Shown piece after piece: positions 42,875-51,508 of a stretch of DNA of 64,000 nt; positions within the stretch are counted from its first letter, which is position 1; each line of letters opens with the position of its first letter. Position numbers and translations under genes: made by a program. The notes under the pieces are model-generated. The model was not told the origin of the DNA. It ran no database searches and saw nothing but the letters and a program-made list of their open reading frames with translations. This DNA comes from Halapricum hydrolyticum (lineage in GTDB: Archaea; Halobacteriota; Halobacteria; Halobacteriales; Haloarculaceae): positions 496,001-560,000 of the forward strand of contig NZ_JAOPKC010000001.1 in assembly GCF_025517535.1 (NCBI RefSeq), read 5' to 3'.

Positions 42875-42933
42875 GCGCGAGCCTTACGGCCGGTCGTAAA
42901 TAGACCCCCGGGTTGCGGCGATGGCGTGGATCG

Positions 42934-44472
42934 CTACTGGCTGCGGTCGAACACCGAAATGAACACCGCGAGCACCGGAACGATCTCGAGTCGCCCGACC
43001 CACATCAGGAAGGTCATCAGCAGTTTCGAGGCGTCCGAGAAAAACAGGTAGTTCCCGAACGGTCCCAGGCGACCGAAACCCGGGCCGATGTTCCCGATCG
43101 TCGCGAGGGACGCGCTGACCGCCTCCAGCGTCGTGAGTTCGATCCCGATCCGGGCCGTATCGAGAGAGATGAACACCGCCGAGAACCCGAACAGCAGGAT
43201 GTAAAGTAGGGTGAACGCCGCGATCCCGCGTACCGCGTCCTCGTCGACGACACTCCCGCTGAGCCGAACCGGCTTGACGACGTCCGGATTGGCGGTGGTA
43301 TACAGCTCGCGTCGGATCGCTTTGAACACGACCAGCCACCGGACGACCTTCACGCCGCCGCCGGTCGAACCCGCCGAACCGCCGATGAACATCACGAACA
43401 GCAGGAAGACCTGTGCGTGCGTGTCCCACTGAGCGAAATCCGAGGTCGCGTATCCGGTGGAGTTCAAGAGTGAGGCGATCTGGAAGGCGGCCTGCCGGAA
43501 CGTGTTTTCGGTGGCACCTCCCGTGACGCCACCGATGTCGAGCGGTGGGGCCGCCCCCCGGACGAGCAACAGCGAGAGCAGCGCGGCCGTCACCGCGATC
43601 GCACCGGTGTAGGCCCGAAACTCCGCGTTCTCGAGCATAACGTCGAATTCGCCTTTCAGGACGTGCCAGAACAGCGCGAAGTTGACCCCCGCGACGACCA
43701 GGAAGGGGATCGCGGCCCACTGGACAGCCGCAGAGAAGTACGCGATACTTTCCGCCTGCGGGGAGAACCCGCCCGTCGGCAGCGTCGTGAACCCGTGCGC
43801 GACGGCGTTGTACAGGTCCATATTCGGCGCGAACCCTGACAGATGCAGGCCGTACATCACTGCGATGTACACGAGCGTGAACCCGAAGTAAATCAGCCAG
43901 AGGACGCGCGCGGTCTCGGCGATCTTCGGCGTCAGTTTCTGGAGTTCGGGACCCGGCGCTTCCGAGGCCATCAGCTGTGCGCCGTTGACGGCCACCTCGG
44001 GGAGGATCGCGATCATCAGGACGATGATCCCCATCCCGCCGAGCCACTGAGTGAGCTGGCGCCAGATGAGCAGGGCGTGAGAGTGCTGTTCAAAGCTGAT
44101 CTCGCCCATCACGGTCGCCCCGGTCGTCGTGAACCCGCTCATCGACTCGAAGAGCGCGTTGACGGGATCGGCGAGCGTCGAACTCGTCCCGAACCCGGCC
44201 AGCAGATACGGAATCGTGCCGACGACAGCGGCCGTGAGCCAGGCGAGCGACACGAACACCAGCGCCTCCCGGGGTCCGATGTCGGGATCGGTATCGACCC
44301 GTTCGAGCGCGAACCCGAGCGCCGTGACGAGAACGATAGAGAGCGCAAACACCCAGATGTCTTCCATGTAGACGACCGCGACGAACAGCGGCACGAACAT
44401 CGTGACCGCGAGGTACTTGAGGCCGGTGCCGAGAAGGCCGACACTCGCCTGCCAGTCAACTCGCCACGACAT
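42934..44472 (-). CDS. trkH: TrkH-family potassium transporter, copy 1
   Basis: 512 residues with four M-P-M repeats. Selectivity-filter-like segments: SGFTTTGATVM (first pore), TTLPTGGFSP (second), NSTGYATSDF (third) and IGNIGPGFG (fourth). Membrane channel for K+ uptake, driven by membrane potential and gated by TrkA. ATG at 44472 (MSWRVDW). Paired with the trkA gene just upstream on the same strand (81-base gap). Confidence 0.9.
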   Translation of the reverse strand: MSWRVDWQASVGLLGTGLKYLAVTMFVPLFVAVVYMEDIWVFALSIVLVTALGFALERVDTDPDIGPREALVFVSLAWLTAAVVGTIPYLLAGFGTSSTLADPVNALFESMSGFTTTGATVMGEISFEQHSHALLIWRQLTQWLGGMGIIVLMIAILPEVAVNGAQLMASEAPGPELQKLTPKIAETARVLWLIYFGFTLVYIAVMYGLHLSGFAPNMDLYNAVAHGFTTLPTGGFSPQAESIAYFSAAVQWAAIPFLVVAGVNFALFWHVLKGEFDVMLENAEFRAYTGAIAVTAALLSLLLVRGAAPPLDIGGVTGGATENTFRQAAFQIASLLNSTGYATSDFAQWDTHAQVFLLFVMFIGGSAGSTGGGVKVVRWLVVFKAIRRELYTTANPDVVKPVRLSGSVVDEDAVRGIAAFTLLYILLFGFSAVFISLDTARIGIELTTLEAVSASLATIGNIGPGFGRLGPFGNYLFFSDASKLLMTFLMWVGRLEIVPVLAVFISVFDRSQ

Positions 44473-44553
44473 AGGGGTAGCAAATCCTCTTGGCGGTATC
44501 AAAGTATCGGAAAGGTGTCCGATGATGCGTGTCGGGTTCGATCGCTTCCGCTC

Positions 44554-45885
44554 TCAGATGGCTTCCATCGTCTCTTCGACGATCTCCTGTGCGGCGAAGA
44601 CCACGATGTGGTCGTTCTCTTCGATGACGGTGTCCCCACGCGGGATCACGTACGTGCCATCACGGGCGATCGCGCCGATCACGACGCCGTCGGGGAGATC
44701 TCTGATAGACTGACTGATCGGCCGATCCAGTAGCACGCTGCCGCTATCGACTTCGACTTCGATCACTTCCGCACGGTCGTGTTCGATGATGGCGACGTTC
44801 TCGGCGTGTTGCTCGCGGGTGAACCGCGTGATCTCCTCGGCGATGGCTTCGCGGGGATTGACAGCGATGTCTACGCCGACGGCCTCGAAGAGGTCGCTGT
44901 AATCGCCGTTTTCGACGACTGCGATAGAACGAGCGGCACCGAGTCGCTTTGAGAGGAGCGCCGAGAGGAGGTTCCGTTCGTCGCTGTCGAGCGTCGCGAT
45001 GGCGACGTCGACGTCGCCGATGTGTTCGCGCAAGAGGAACTCCTGGTCGGTCGGATCGTTCTCCAGGACAGTCGTCTTCGGGAGAGTCTCGGCCAGATAC
45101 CTGGCTCGCTCCGGATCGGGCTCGACGAGGCGGTTCGGGGTCCCCTTCTCACCGAGGAGCCTGGCCACCTCGAGCCCGATCTCGTTCCCGCCGACGATCA
45201 ACACGTCAGAGACGCCGTCGGTGTCCGGCTCGATCCCCCGCGCGAAGTCGCTGATACTCTCCGGAGAACCGATCACGACCACGTCGTCGCCGTCCCGCAG
45301 GCAGGTGTCACCGCTCGGAATGACGACTTCCTCGTCTCGGATAATCGCCGCGAACGTCAGCGAATCGAACGTGTCGGCCTCCGCGACCGACATCCCGGTG
45401 ACCGGCGTCTCGTCGGTGATCCGGAACTCCGCCATCTGGATGAGGCCGTCAGCGAACCGATCGACGTCCTCGGCACCGGGGAGCCCGATCACGCGGACGA
45501 TGCTCTGGGCGGCGAGCAGGTTCGTCCCGACCATGAGGTCGATCCCGAGCGCACCTTCCGACTGACTCCAGGTGTCCAGAAACTTCGTGTTGCGGATGCG
45601 GGCGATCGTGAACGCGTCCGAGATCGTCTTGGCGGTCCCACAGGAAACGATGTTCGTCTCGTCGTCGTCCGTGCAGGCGATGAGGAGGTCGGCGTCGTCG
45701 ATACCGGCCTCACGAAGCGTCTTCACGGACGCTCCGTCGCCTTCGACAGCCAGGACATCGAGCGAATACGTCAGCGTGTCCACTCGCTCGCTGTCCAGAT
45801 CGATCACGATGACTTCGTGGTCGCCAGCGAGGCTCGCGGCGACTGTCGAACCGACCTCGCCCGCACCGACGATCACGACGCGCAT
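44554..45885 (-). CDS. trkA: TrkA potassium-uptake regulator, two-unit type
   Basis: 443 residues: two RCK-N/RCK-C units in tandem. GAGEVGSTVAASLAGDHEVI is the first NAD-binding Rossmann motif, VGGNEIGLEVARLLGEKG the second (about residue 230); each is followed by a TrkA-C domain (DETPVTGMSVAEA; VDSGSVLLDRPIS). Gates the adjacent TrkH. Divergent from the UspA gene across a 250-base gap with GAATTAAG (about 46045) as possible TATA. Confidence 0.9.
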   Translation of the reverse strand: MRVVIVGAGEVGSTVAASLAGDHEVIVIDLDSERVDTLTYSLDVLAVEGDGASVKTLREAGIDDADLLIACTDDDETNIVSCGTAKTISDAFTIARIRNTKFLDTWSQSEGALGIDLMVGTNLLAAQSIVRVIGLPGAEDVDRFADGLIQMAEFRITDETPVTGMSVAEADTFDSLTFAAIIRDEEVVIPSGDTCLRDGDDVVVIGSPESISDFARGIEPDTDGVSDVLIVGGNEIGLEVARLLGEKGTPNRLVEPDPERARYLAETLPKTTVLENDPTDQEFLLREHIGDVDVAIATLDSDERNLLSALLSKRLGAARSIAVVENGDYSDLFEAVGVDIAVNPREAIAEEITRFTREQHAENVAIIEHDRAEVIEVEVDSGSVLLDRPISQSIRDLPDGVVIGAIARDGTYVIPRGDTVIEENDHIVVFAAQEIVEETMEAI

Positions 45886-46135
45886 TGTGGGCCCCCGTAT
45901 TCAGGCATCGGGTTCGCTGTAGCAGCGGGTCTTACAAGTCGATTTCCCTCTCGAACGACACACCGCGATCTAGAACTGGCCCACCGAACGGTCGTGGATT
46001 TTTCCCTTCCCCGTGATATTGGGGGAGCAAACTCGGACCATAGTCGAACGAATTAAGAACGCCCTCAGGTAGAGTACAGATATGAGTACCGTCCGCAAGC
46101 TGCGACAGTCGGATTCGGCACACAGGTGATCTATC

Positions 46136-46582
46136 GTGTCTGACTCACTGTTCAGTCGAGTGATCGTGCCAGTTGCCAGCAAAGACGACGCACGCGCGAC
46201 GACGCGAGCGCTCGCCTCCCACGTCGACAGCGTTGCCGGGACGGTCGTCGCCGTCCACGTCATCGAGAAGGCCGGCGGCGCGCCGGACAAAGCCTCCGTC
46301 GAGCAACGCGAACGCGACACCGAGGAGATGTTCGATATCGTTCGCGCACAGCTTGAGGAATACGACGTGGACCTGGAGACAGAGATCTTGTACGGCACGG
46401 ACGTCGCGGAGACGATCGTCGAAGCTGCCCACGAGATGGACGCCTCCTCGATCGTCTTCACGCCGCGGGGCGGGAGCCGCTGGATCAGGCTGCTCGCCGG
46501 GGACGTCGCGCTGTCGCTGATCTCCGAGAGCGATCTCCCCGTCGTCGTTCTTCCCGACGAACCGGAGGTCGAAGACGGATGA
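46136..46582 (+). CDS. Universal stress protein UspA
   Basis: 148 residues, GTG start (GTGTCTGACTCA), chosen because SLFSRVIVPVA is the family N-terminus. Usp fold with VAVHVIEK and C-terminal LISESDLPVVVLP. The ATP-binding G-x2-G-x9-GS/T signature is not well kept (TPRGGSRWIRLLAGDVA). Overlaps the APC transporter start by four bases, so it is translationally coupled to it. Confidence 0.83.
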   Translation: MSDSLFSRVIVPVASKDDARATTRALASHVDSVAGTVVAVHVIEKAGGAPDKASVEQRERDTEEMFDIVRAQLEEYDVDLETEILYGTDVAETIVEAAHEMDASSIVFTPRGGSRWIRLLAGDVALSLISESDLPVVVLPDEPEVEDG

Positions 46583-48978
46583 GCGCGGGCGATCAGGAAC
46601 TCGCACGGGACCTGGGCTTTCTCGAAGCGTATACGATCGGCCTGGGGACGATGATCGGGGCCGGCATCTTCGTGCTCCCGAGCATCGCCGCCAACCAGGC
46701 CGGGCCGGCGAGCATGGTGTCGTTTTTCTTCGGCGGGATGGTGTCGCTTCTGGCGGCGCTGTCGCTGTCGGAACTGGCGACGGGCATGCCCAAAGCCGGC
46801 GGGAGCTACTACTACGTCAACCGGGCGCTGGGCCCGTTCTTCGGGAGCATCGTCGGCTGGGGAATGTGGGCCGGGCTGACCTTCGCCAGCGCCTTCTACA
46901 TGATCGGGTTCGGCCAGTACTTCCTGTCGGGACTCGGATCCTACGTTCCGTTCCTTGCGGAGAGCGAACTCGGCATCACCGTCGCCGCGCTCGTGATGGC
47001 TGCCATGCTGACGGGGGTCAACTACTACGGTGTCAAGGAGACCGGTTCGTTGCAGAACGTGATCGTCCTCTCGCTCGTCGCGCTCATTCTCGCGTTCCTG
47101 GCGCTGGGCGCGCTCAGCGGACCGACGATCGGCGAGTTTAATCCGTCCGGCTGGCCCGCGGTCGCCGCGACCATCGGGACGGTGTACGTCTCGTTCATCG
47201 GCTTCGAGGTGATCGCCACCAGCGCCGAGGAGATCAAGAACCCGAGCCGTAACCTCCCACTGGCGATGATCGCCGCCGTCGTGACGCCGACGCTGATGTA
47301 CGTCGGCGTCATGTGGGTCTCGACCGGGACGCTGTCGATCGGCGCGCTCGACGCCTCGAACATTCCGGTCGCCGACGTCGCCGCAGAATTCCTCCGCGGG
47401 TTCGCGTCGGCGATCCCCTTTGTCTCGGTGTCGCCGGGTGCGCTCGGTGCGGCCGGGTCAATCGCCATGATTGTCGGCGCAGTGCTGGCGACGATCTCCT
47501 CGGCGAACGCGTCGATTCTCTCGGCCGCACGCGTCAACTTCGCGATGGGGCGTGACAAGATCCTCGTCGAGTGGCTCAACGAGGTCCACGACCGGTTCCG
47601 AACGCCGTACCGATCGATCACCGCGACGGGGGTCATCACGCTGGTCCTCATCGCTGTCGGGGCCGGGATCGGGACGCTCGCGGAGGTGGCGAGTTTCATG
47701 TACCTCGTCACGTACGCCCTGGTCCACGTCGCCGTCGTAGTGCTCCGGCGAGCCGAGCCGGCCGACTACGATCCCACCTTCCAGATCCCGAGCGTACTGT
47801 ACCCGTTCGTTCCGATCCTCGGCGCGCTTGCCTGCCTCGCGGTTCTCTTCCAGATGGTCGTCACCTTCGAGCCGATGGTGCTTCTCGGTGAGGGTGTCGT
47901 CGGCGTCGAGATCGCGCTGCCGTTCACGCTCTCGGTCGTCGGCATCATCGGTATCGGAATCATCGTCGCCGGGATCGCGTGGTATTACACGTACGCTCGC
48001 GACCGCGCACCGAGTCAGAGCCTGGTCGGCGACGCGATCGCTCCGGAGCCAGCCGCAGCCGCGGACAGCGAAGGTCGCTATCGGGTCGTCGTCCCGGTCG
48101 CGAACCCCGAAACCGAGCGTGATCTCCTTCGGATGGCAGCCGCGAGCGCCCACGCCCACGAGGACGACAACGCCGAGCTTATTGCGGTAAACGTCATCGA
48201 GGTCCCCCAGCAGACGTCGCTCTCCCAGGACGTCGCCTTCGAGGAAGAGCGGGTCGAGCGCCAGCAGGAACTGCTGTCCGCTGCTCGTGACATCGCGGCT
48301 GAGCTGGATATCGGCCTGCGAACGCGGGCGATCGTCGGCCGCGACACCGGATCGGTGATCCTCGACGTCATCGAAGAGGAGGACGCCGACCACGTCTTCC
48401 TCGGCTGGAAGGGGAGTCGAAGCACGAGAGAGCACGTGCTGGGTTCGACGATCGATCCGGTCGTCGGCAGGGCGTCGTGTGACGCGACGCTGGTGAAGCT
48501 TGGGCCGGAGGAGACGCCCGGCGAGGGCGACATCATGGTGCTCGCAGGCGAAGGCCCCCACGCTCCGGTTGCCGCTCGCCGCGCAGCCGAGTTCGTCACC
48601 ACTGCCGGCGAGGACGCCACGCTCACGCTGTTGAACGTTCAGCAACCGTCAGAGGACGGAGACGAAGACCAGTCGCCCCGGGAGCGCGGTGAGGCGTTGA
48701 TCGACGACCTGGCCGAGCGGGCGGGCATCGAGTACATGCAGTACGACCGCCAGGTCGTGATCGCGGAAGATATCGAGGAGGCGATACTCGAAGCTGCCAT
48801 CGACTACGACACGATCTGTGTCGGTGCGACGCGGTCCGGCCCGGTCACGCAGGCGGTGTTCGGATCAGTTCCCGAAGCCGTCGGCGAAGAGGTCGACCGG
48901 ACGGTCGTCATGGCCCGCGGTCCCGAGGAGTCGACGATGTCGATCCGCGAGGCCATCGCTCGCCGACTCTCGGTGTAG
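46579..48978 (+). CDS. APC-family amino acid permease fused to two UspA domains
   Basis: 799 residues. Residues ~10-470 form a 12-helix APC transporter (GLGTMIGAGIFVLPS is the consensus helix 1; SFIGFEVIATSAEEIKNP helix 6). Then two Usp domains follow: ~497-640 (YRVVVPVANPETERDLLR, IVGRDTGSVILDVI, VFLGWKGSRSTREHVLGST) and ~650-795. The first keeps the ATP-binding Gly pattern. Usp fusions probably regulate transport. Coupled to the separate UspA gene in front. Confidence 0.88.
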   Translation: MSAGDQELARDLGFLEAYTIGLGTMIGAGIFVLPSIAANQAGPASMVSFFFGGMVSLLAALSLSELATGMPKAGGSYYYVNRALGPFFGSIVGWGMWAGLTFASAFYMIGFGQYFLSGLGSYVPFLAESELGITVAALVMAAMLTGVNYYGVKETGSLQNVIVLSLVALILAFLALGALSGPTIGEFNPSGWPAVAATIGTVYVSFIGFEVIATSAEEIKNPSRNLPLAMIAAVVTPTLMYVGVMWVSTGTLSIGALDASNIPVADVAAEFLRGFASAIPFVSVSPGALGAAGSIAMIVGAVLATISSANASILSAARVNFAMGRDKILVEWLNEVHDRFRTPYRSITATGVITLVLIAVGAGIGTLAEVASFMYLVTYALVHVAVVVLRRAEPADYDPTFQIPSVLYPFVPILGALACLAVLFQMVVTFEPMVLLGEGVVGVEIALPFTLSVVGIIGIGIIVAGIAWYYTYARDRAPSQSLVGDAIAPEPAAAADSEGRYRVVVPVANPETERDLLRMAAASAHAHEDDNAELIAVNVIEVPQQTSLSQDVAFEEERVERQQELLSAARDIAAELDIGLRTRAIVGRDTGSVILDVIEEEDADHVFLGWKGSRSTREHVLGSTIDPVVGRASCDATLVKLGPEETPGEGDIMVLAGEGPHAPVAARRAAEFVTTAGEDATLTLLNVQQPSEDGDEDQSPRERGEALIDDLAERAGIEYMQYDRQVVIAEDIEEAILEAAIDYDTICVGATRSGPVTQAVFGSVPEAVGEEVDRTVVMARGPEESTMSIREAIARRLSV

Positions 48979-49046
48979 TCGGGAACTCGGATCGAGCCAT
49001 CCACAAGTCGATAGTTTTTCTATCCGCTCTCCACGACCAACCGATA

Positions 49047-49733
49047 ATGTATCTCATCATCGTCGGCGCAGGCGACATCGGGACGCCCCTGATCGAGATC
49101 GCGACTCGATCGGGCAACGAGGTCGTCGTCATCGAACGCGACGACGCGAAGGCCGACCGGGTCGCCAGCGAACACGACTGTCTCGTTCTGAACGCGGACG
49201 CGACGGTTCGCGAAACGCTCGAGGACGCGGGAGCCGACCGGGCCGACGCGGTCATCTCCACGACCGACCAGGACGCGACGAACGTCATGGTCTGCCTCCT
49301 CGCGAAGGAGTTCGACGTTCCGAGCATCCTGTCGGTCGTTCACAACCCCGAGCACATGAGTCTCTTTCGGCAGATCGGCGTGAACACGATGGAGAACCCC
49401 CAGGAACTCATCGCCGAGCACCTCTATCGGTCCGTCGCCCGTCCTGCGATCGTCGACTACATGCGGATCAGCGAGGAGGCCGAGGTGTTCGAGATCACCG
49501 TCACTGGGAGCGCACCGATTGCCGGCAGGACACTGCAGGAGGCTGCACAGGAGGGATACCTCACCGGTGACACGCTCGTTGTTGCCATCGAACGTGAAGA
49601 ATCGGACAAGCCGATCACCCCGCGTGGGGATACCCGCATCGAATCCGGTGACCTGCTGACTGTCTATTCGGCGGTCGGCGCGGATCCGGAGATCACCGAC
49701 ATCTTCGGGCATTACGAGGATACCACGGAATGA
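49047..49733 (+). CDS. trkA: TrkA potassium-uptake regulator, single-unit type
   Basis: 228 residues: one RCK-N (MYLIIVGAGDIGTPLIEIAT, with VVIERDD as the acidic end of the nucleotide site) and one TrkA-C domain (EVFEITVTGSAPIAGRTL). Half the length of the other TrkA here, so it probably forms homo-octamers. Overlaps the trkH start (ATGA), so a dedicated pair. A T-rich TATA-like GATAGTTTTT lies upstream near 49010. Confidence 0.9.
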   Translation: MYLIIVGAGDIGTPLIEIATRSGNEVVVIERDDAKADRVASEHDCLVLNADATVRETLEDAGADRADAVISTTDQDATNVMVCLLAKEFDVPSILSVVHNPEHMSLFRQIGVNTMENPQELIAEHLYRSVARPAIVDYMRISEEAEVFEITVTGSAPIAGRTLQEAAQEGYLTGDTLVVAIEREESDKPITPRGDTRIESGDLLTVYSAVGADPEITDIFGHYEDTTE

Positions 49734-51283
49734 ACGGGACGAAAGCGACGCTCGGACGTGACATCGGCCGGATGCTCGAAGCGCTCGCCGGACTCATCGT
49801 GGTCACGGCGATCGTCGCACTCGTCTGGGGCGAGTTCTACGTCGTGCCCGCGCTCGCGGTCTCGGCGGCGATCCCGTTCGGCGTCGGGTACGCGCTGACG
49901 ACGCTGTTCGCGGACGCCGAGGATCCCGGCAAGCTCCACGGCATGATGGTCGCGGCCTCGGGCTGGTTCGCGGTCGCGCTGTTCGGCTCGCTCCCCTTCC
50001 TGCTCGTCGCCTGGACTGCCGAACTCGATCCGGCACTGCTCTCGGTCCCGTCCTCGGCCCGGACCACGACGCTTGCGGCGTTCACGAAACCGTTGAACGC
50101 GTTCTTCGAGAGCATGAGCGGCTTCACCGGGACGGGGCTGACGATGACGGACAACGAGGAGGTCCTGCCCCGAACGCTGCAGTGGTGGCGGTCGTTCATC
50201 GAGTGGGTCGGCGGCGTCGGCGTGATCGTCCTGACGACGGCGATCCTCGCCCGGCCCGGCAGCGGGTCGCTGACGCTCTACGAGAGCGAGGCGCGCTCGG
50301 AGAAGATCCATCCCTCCATCGTCTCGACGGTCCGAACGATCTGGTGGATCTTCGTTCTCTTCACGTTCGTCTCGATCACGCTGCTGTGGCTGGCCGGGAT
50401 GCCGATCTGGGGCGCGATCAACCACGGCATGACCGGGCTGGCGACCGGCGGGTTCTCGATCACCGACAACTCCATCGCGACCTACGACAGCGTCGCGATC
50501 GACTTCGCGCTGCTCCCGATCATGACGCTCGGCTCGATCGCGTTCCCGATCCACTTTCTCATCCTCCGGGGCGACCTGAAGAACTTCTACACCGACCTCC
50601 AGACGCGGTGGGTGCTGGGCGGGTTCACCCTCGGCTCGGCGTTCCTCTGGGCGCTGGTGTACTTCGGCGGCACCTACGGCTCGGCGTTCACGGCGTTGCG
50701 CTACGGACTCTTCCAGTTCGTCTCCGCGATGTCCTGCACTGGCTTTCAGACGGCCGTCAGCTCGACGAACGTCGCGCTGGGCAACTGGACGGCCGCCGCA
50801 CAGTTAACCGTCACCGGCGGGATGGTAGTCGGCGCAGCCGCGGGGTCGACCGTCGGCGGGATCAAGCTCATCCGGCTGGCGACACTGATCAAGGGCATCC
50901 AGCACCGCATCTCCGACGTGTTTTATCCCGCATCGGCGGTCCGGCGACTGGAGATCGACGGCCGTCGACTGGACGAGCGCGAGGCCAGACGGGAGTTCGA
51001 GGAGGCGGGGATCATCGCCGTCCTCTGGGTCGCGTTCCTCACGGTCGCGATGTTCGTATTGTTGCTCGTCCTGCCGATGGGCGAGTACACCCTCGAAAAC
51101 GTCATCTTCGAGGTCGCCAGCGCCCAGGGCAACGTGGGCCTGTCCGCGGGGATCACCGGGCCGTCGATGCCCGATCTCGGGAAGGTCATGTTCCTGTTCA
51201 ACATGTGGATCGGCCGCCTGGAGATCATCCCCGTGCTGGTGCTGCTTCGGGCGATCTTCAAGCGCGGAGGTGTCTACCGATGA
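49730..51283 (+). CDS. trkH: TrkH-family potassium transporter, copy 2
   Basis: 517 residues, four M-P-M repeats. Pore segments: SGFTGTGLTMT, TGLATGGFSIT, SCTGFQTAVSS, and QGNVGLSAGI. Same architecture as the copy at 42934 but only distantly similar, so an independent system with its own one-unit TrkA. Ends with an ATGA overlap to a small membrane protein gene. The fourth pore segment starts with Gln-Gly-Asn, as in many TrkH. Confidence 0.9.
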   Translation: MNGTKATLGRDIGRMLEALAGLIVVTAIVALVWGEFYVVPALAVSAAIPFGVGYALTTLFADAEDPGKLHGMMVAASGWFAVALFGSLPFLLVAWTAELDPALLSVPSSARTTTLAAFTKPLNAFFESMSGFTGTGLTMTDNEEVLPRTLQWWRSFIEWVGGVGVIVLTTAILARPGSGSLTLYESEARSEKIHPSIVSTVRTIWWIFVLFTFVSITLLWLAGMPIWGAINHGMTGLATGGFSITDNSIATYDSVAIDFALLPIMTLGSIAFPIHFLILRGDLKNFYTDLQTRWVLGGFTLGSAFLWALVYFGGTYGSAFTALRYGLFQFVSAMSCTGFQTAVSSTNVALGNWTAAAQLTVTGGMVVGAAAGSTVGGIKLIRLATLIKGIQHRISDVFYPASAVRRLEIDGRRLDEREARREFEEAGIIAVLWVAFLTVAMFVLLLVLPMGEYTLENVIFEVASAQGNVGLSAGITGPSMPDLGKVMFLFNMWIGRLEIIPVLVLLRAIFKRGGVYR

Positions 51284-51486
51284 ACGTCGAACGGATCCCG
51301 TTGATCGGGCAGGTACTTGAATCAGGAGCCGACGACCGGGTGTTAGACGGCCTGTTGCTATCGGGACCGGTCGTCGTCGCCCTCATCGTCCTCGCAGGGC
51401 GGAATCTGTTGACCGAGGGAATCGCAGTGACGTACCTGCTCGTCTTCGTCGCCTACGTGGCGTATCTGAGCCTGCAACGAACCTAG
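51280..51486 (+). CDS. Small two-helix membrane protein coupled to trkH
   Basis: 68 residues with hydrophobic stretches about 25-43 and 47-64 (LLLSGPVVVALIVLAG; VTYLLVFVAYVAYL). ATG overlaps the trkH stop. Unknown family; small membrane subunits that accompany Trk systems are known in concept (KdpF-like), so it may stabilise TrkH, which is inference. Confidence 0.6.
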   Translation: MNVERIPLIGQVLESGADDRVLDGLLLSGPVVVALIVLAGRNLLTEGIAVTYLLVFVAYVAYLSLQRT

Positions 51487-51508
51487 TCGGTCGCCCGTAA
51501 CGCTGCTC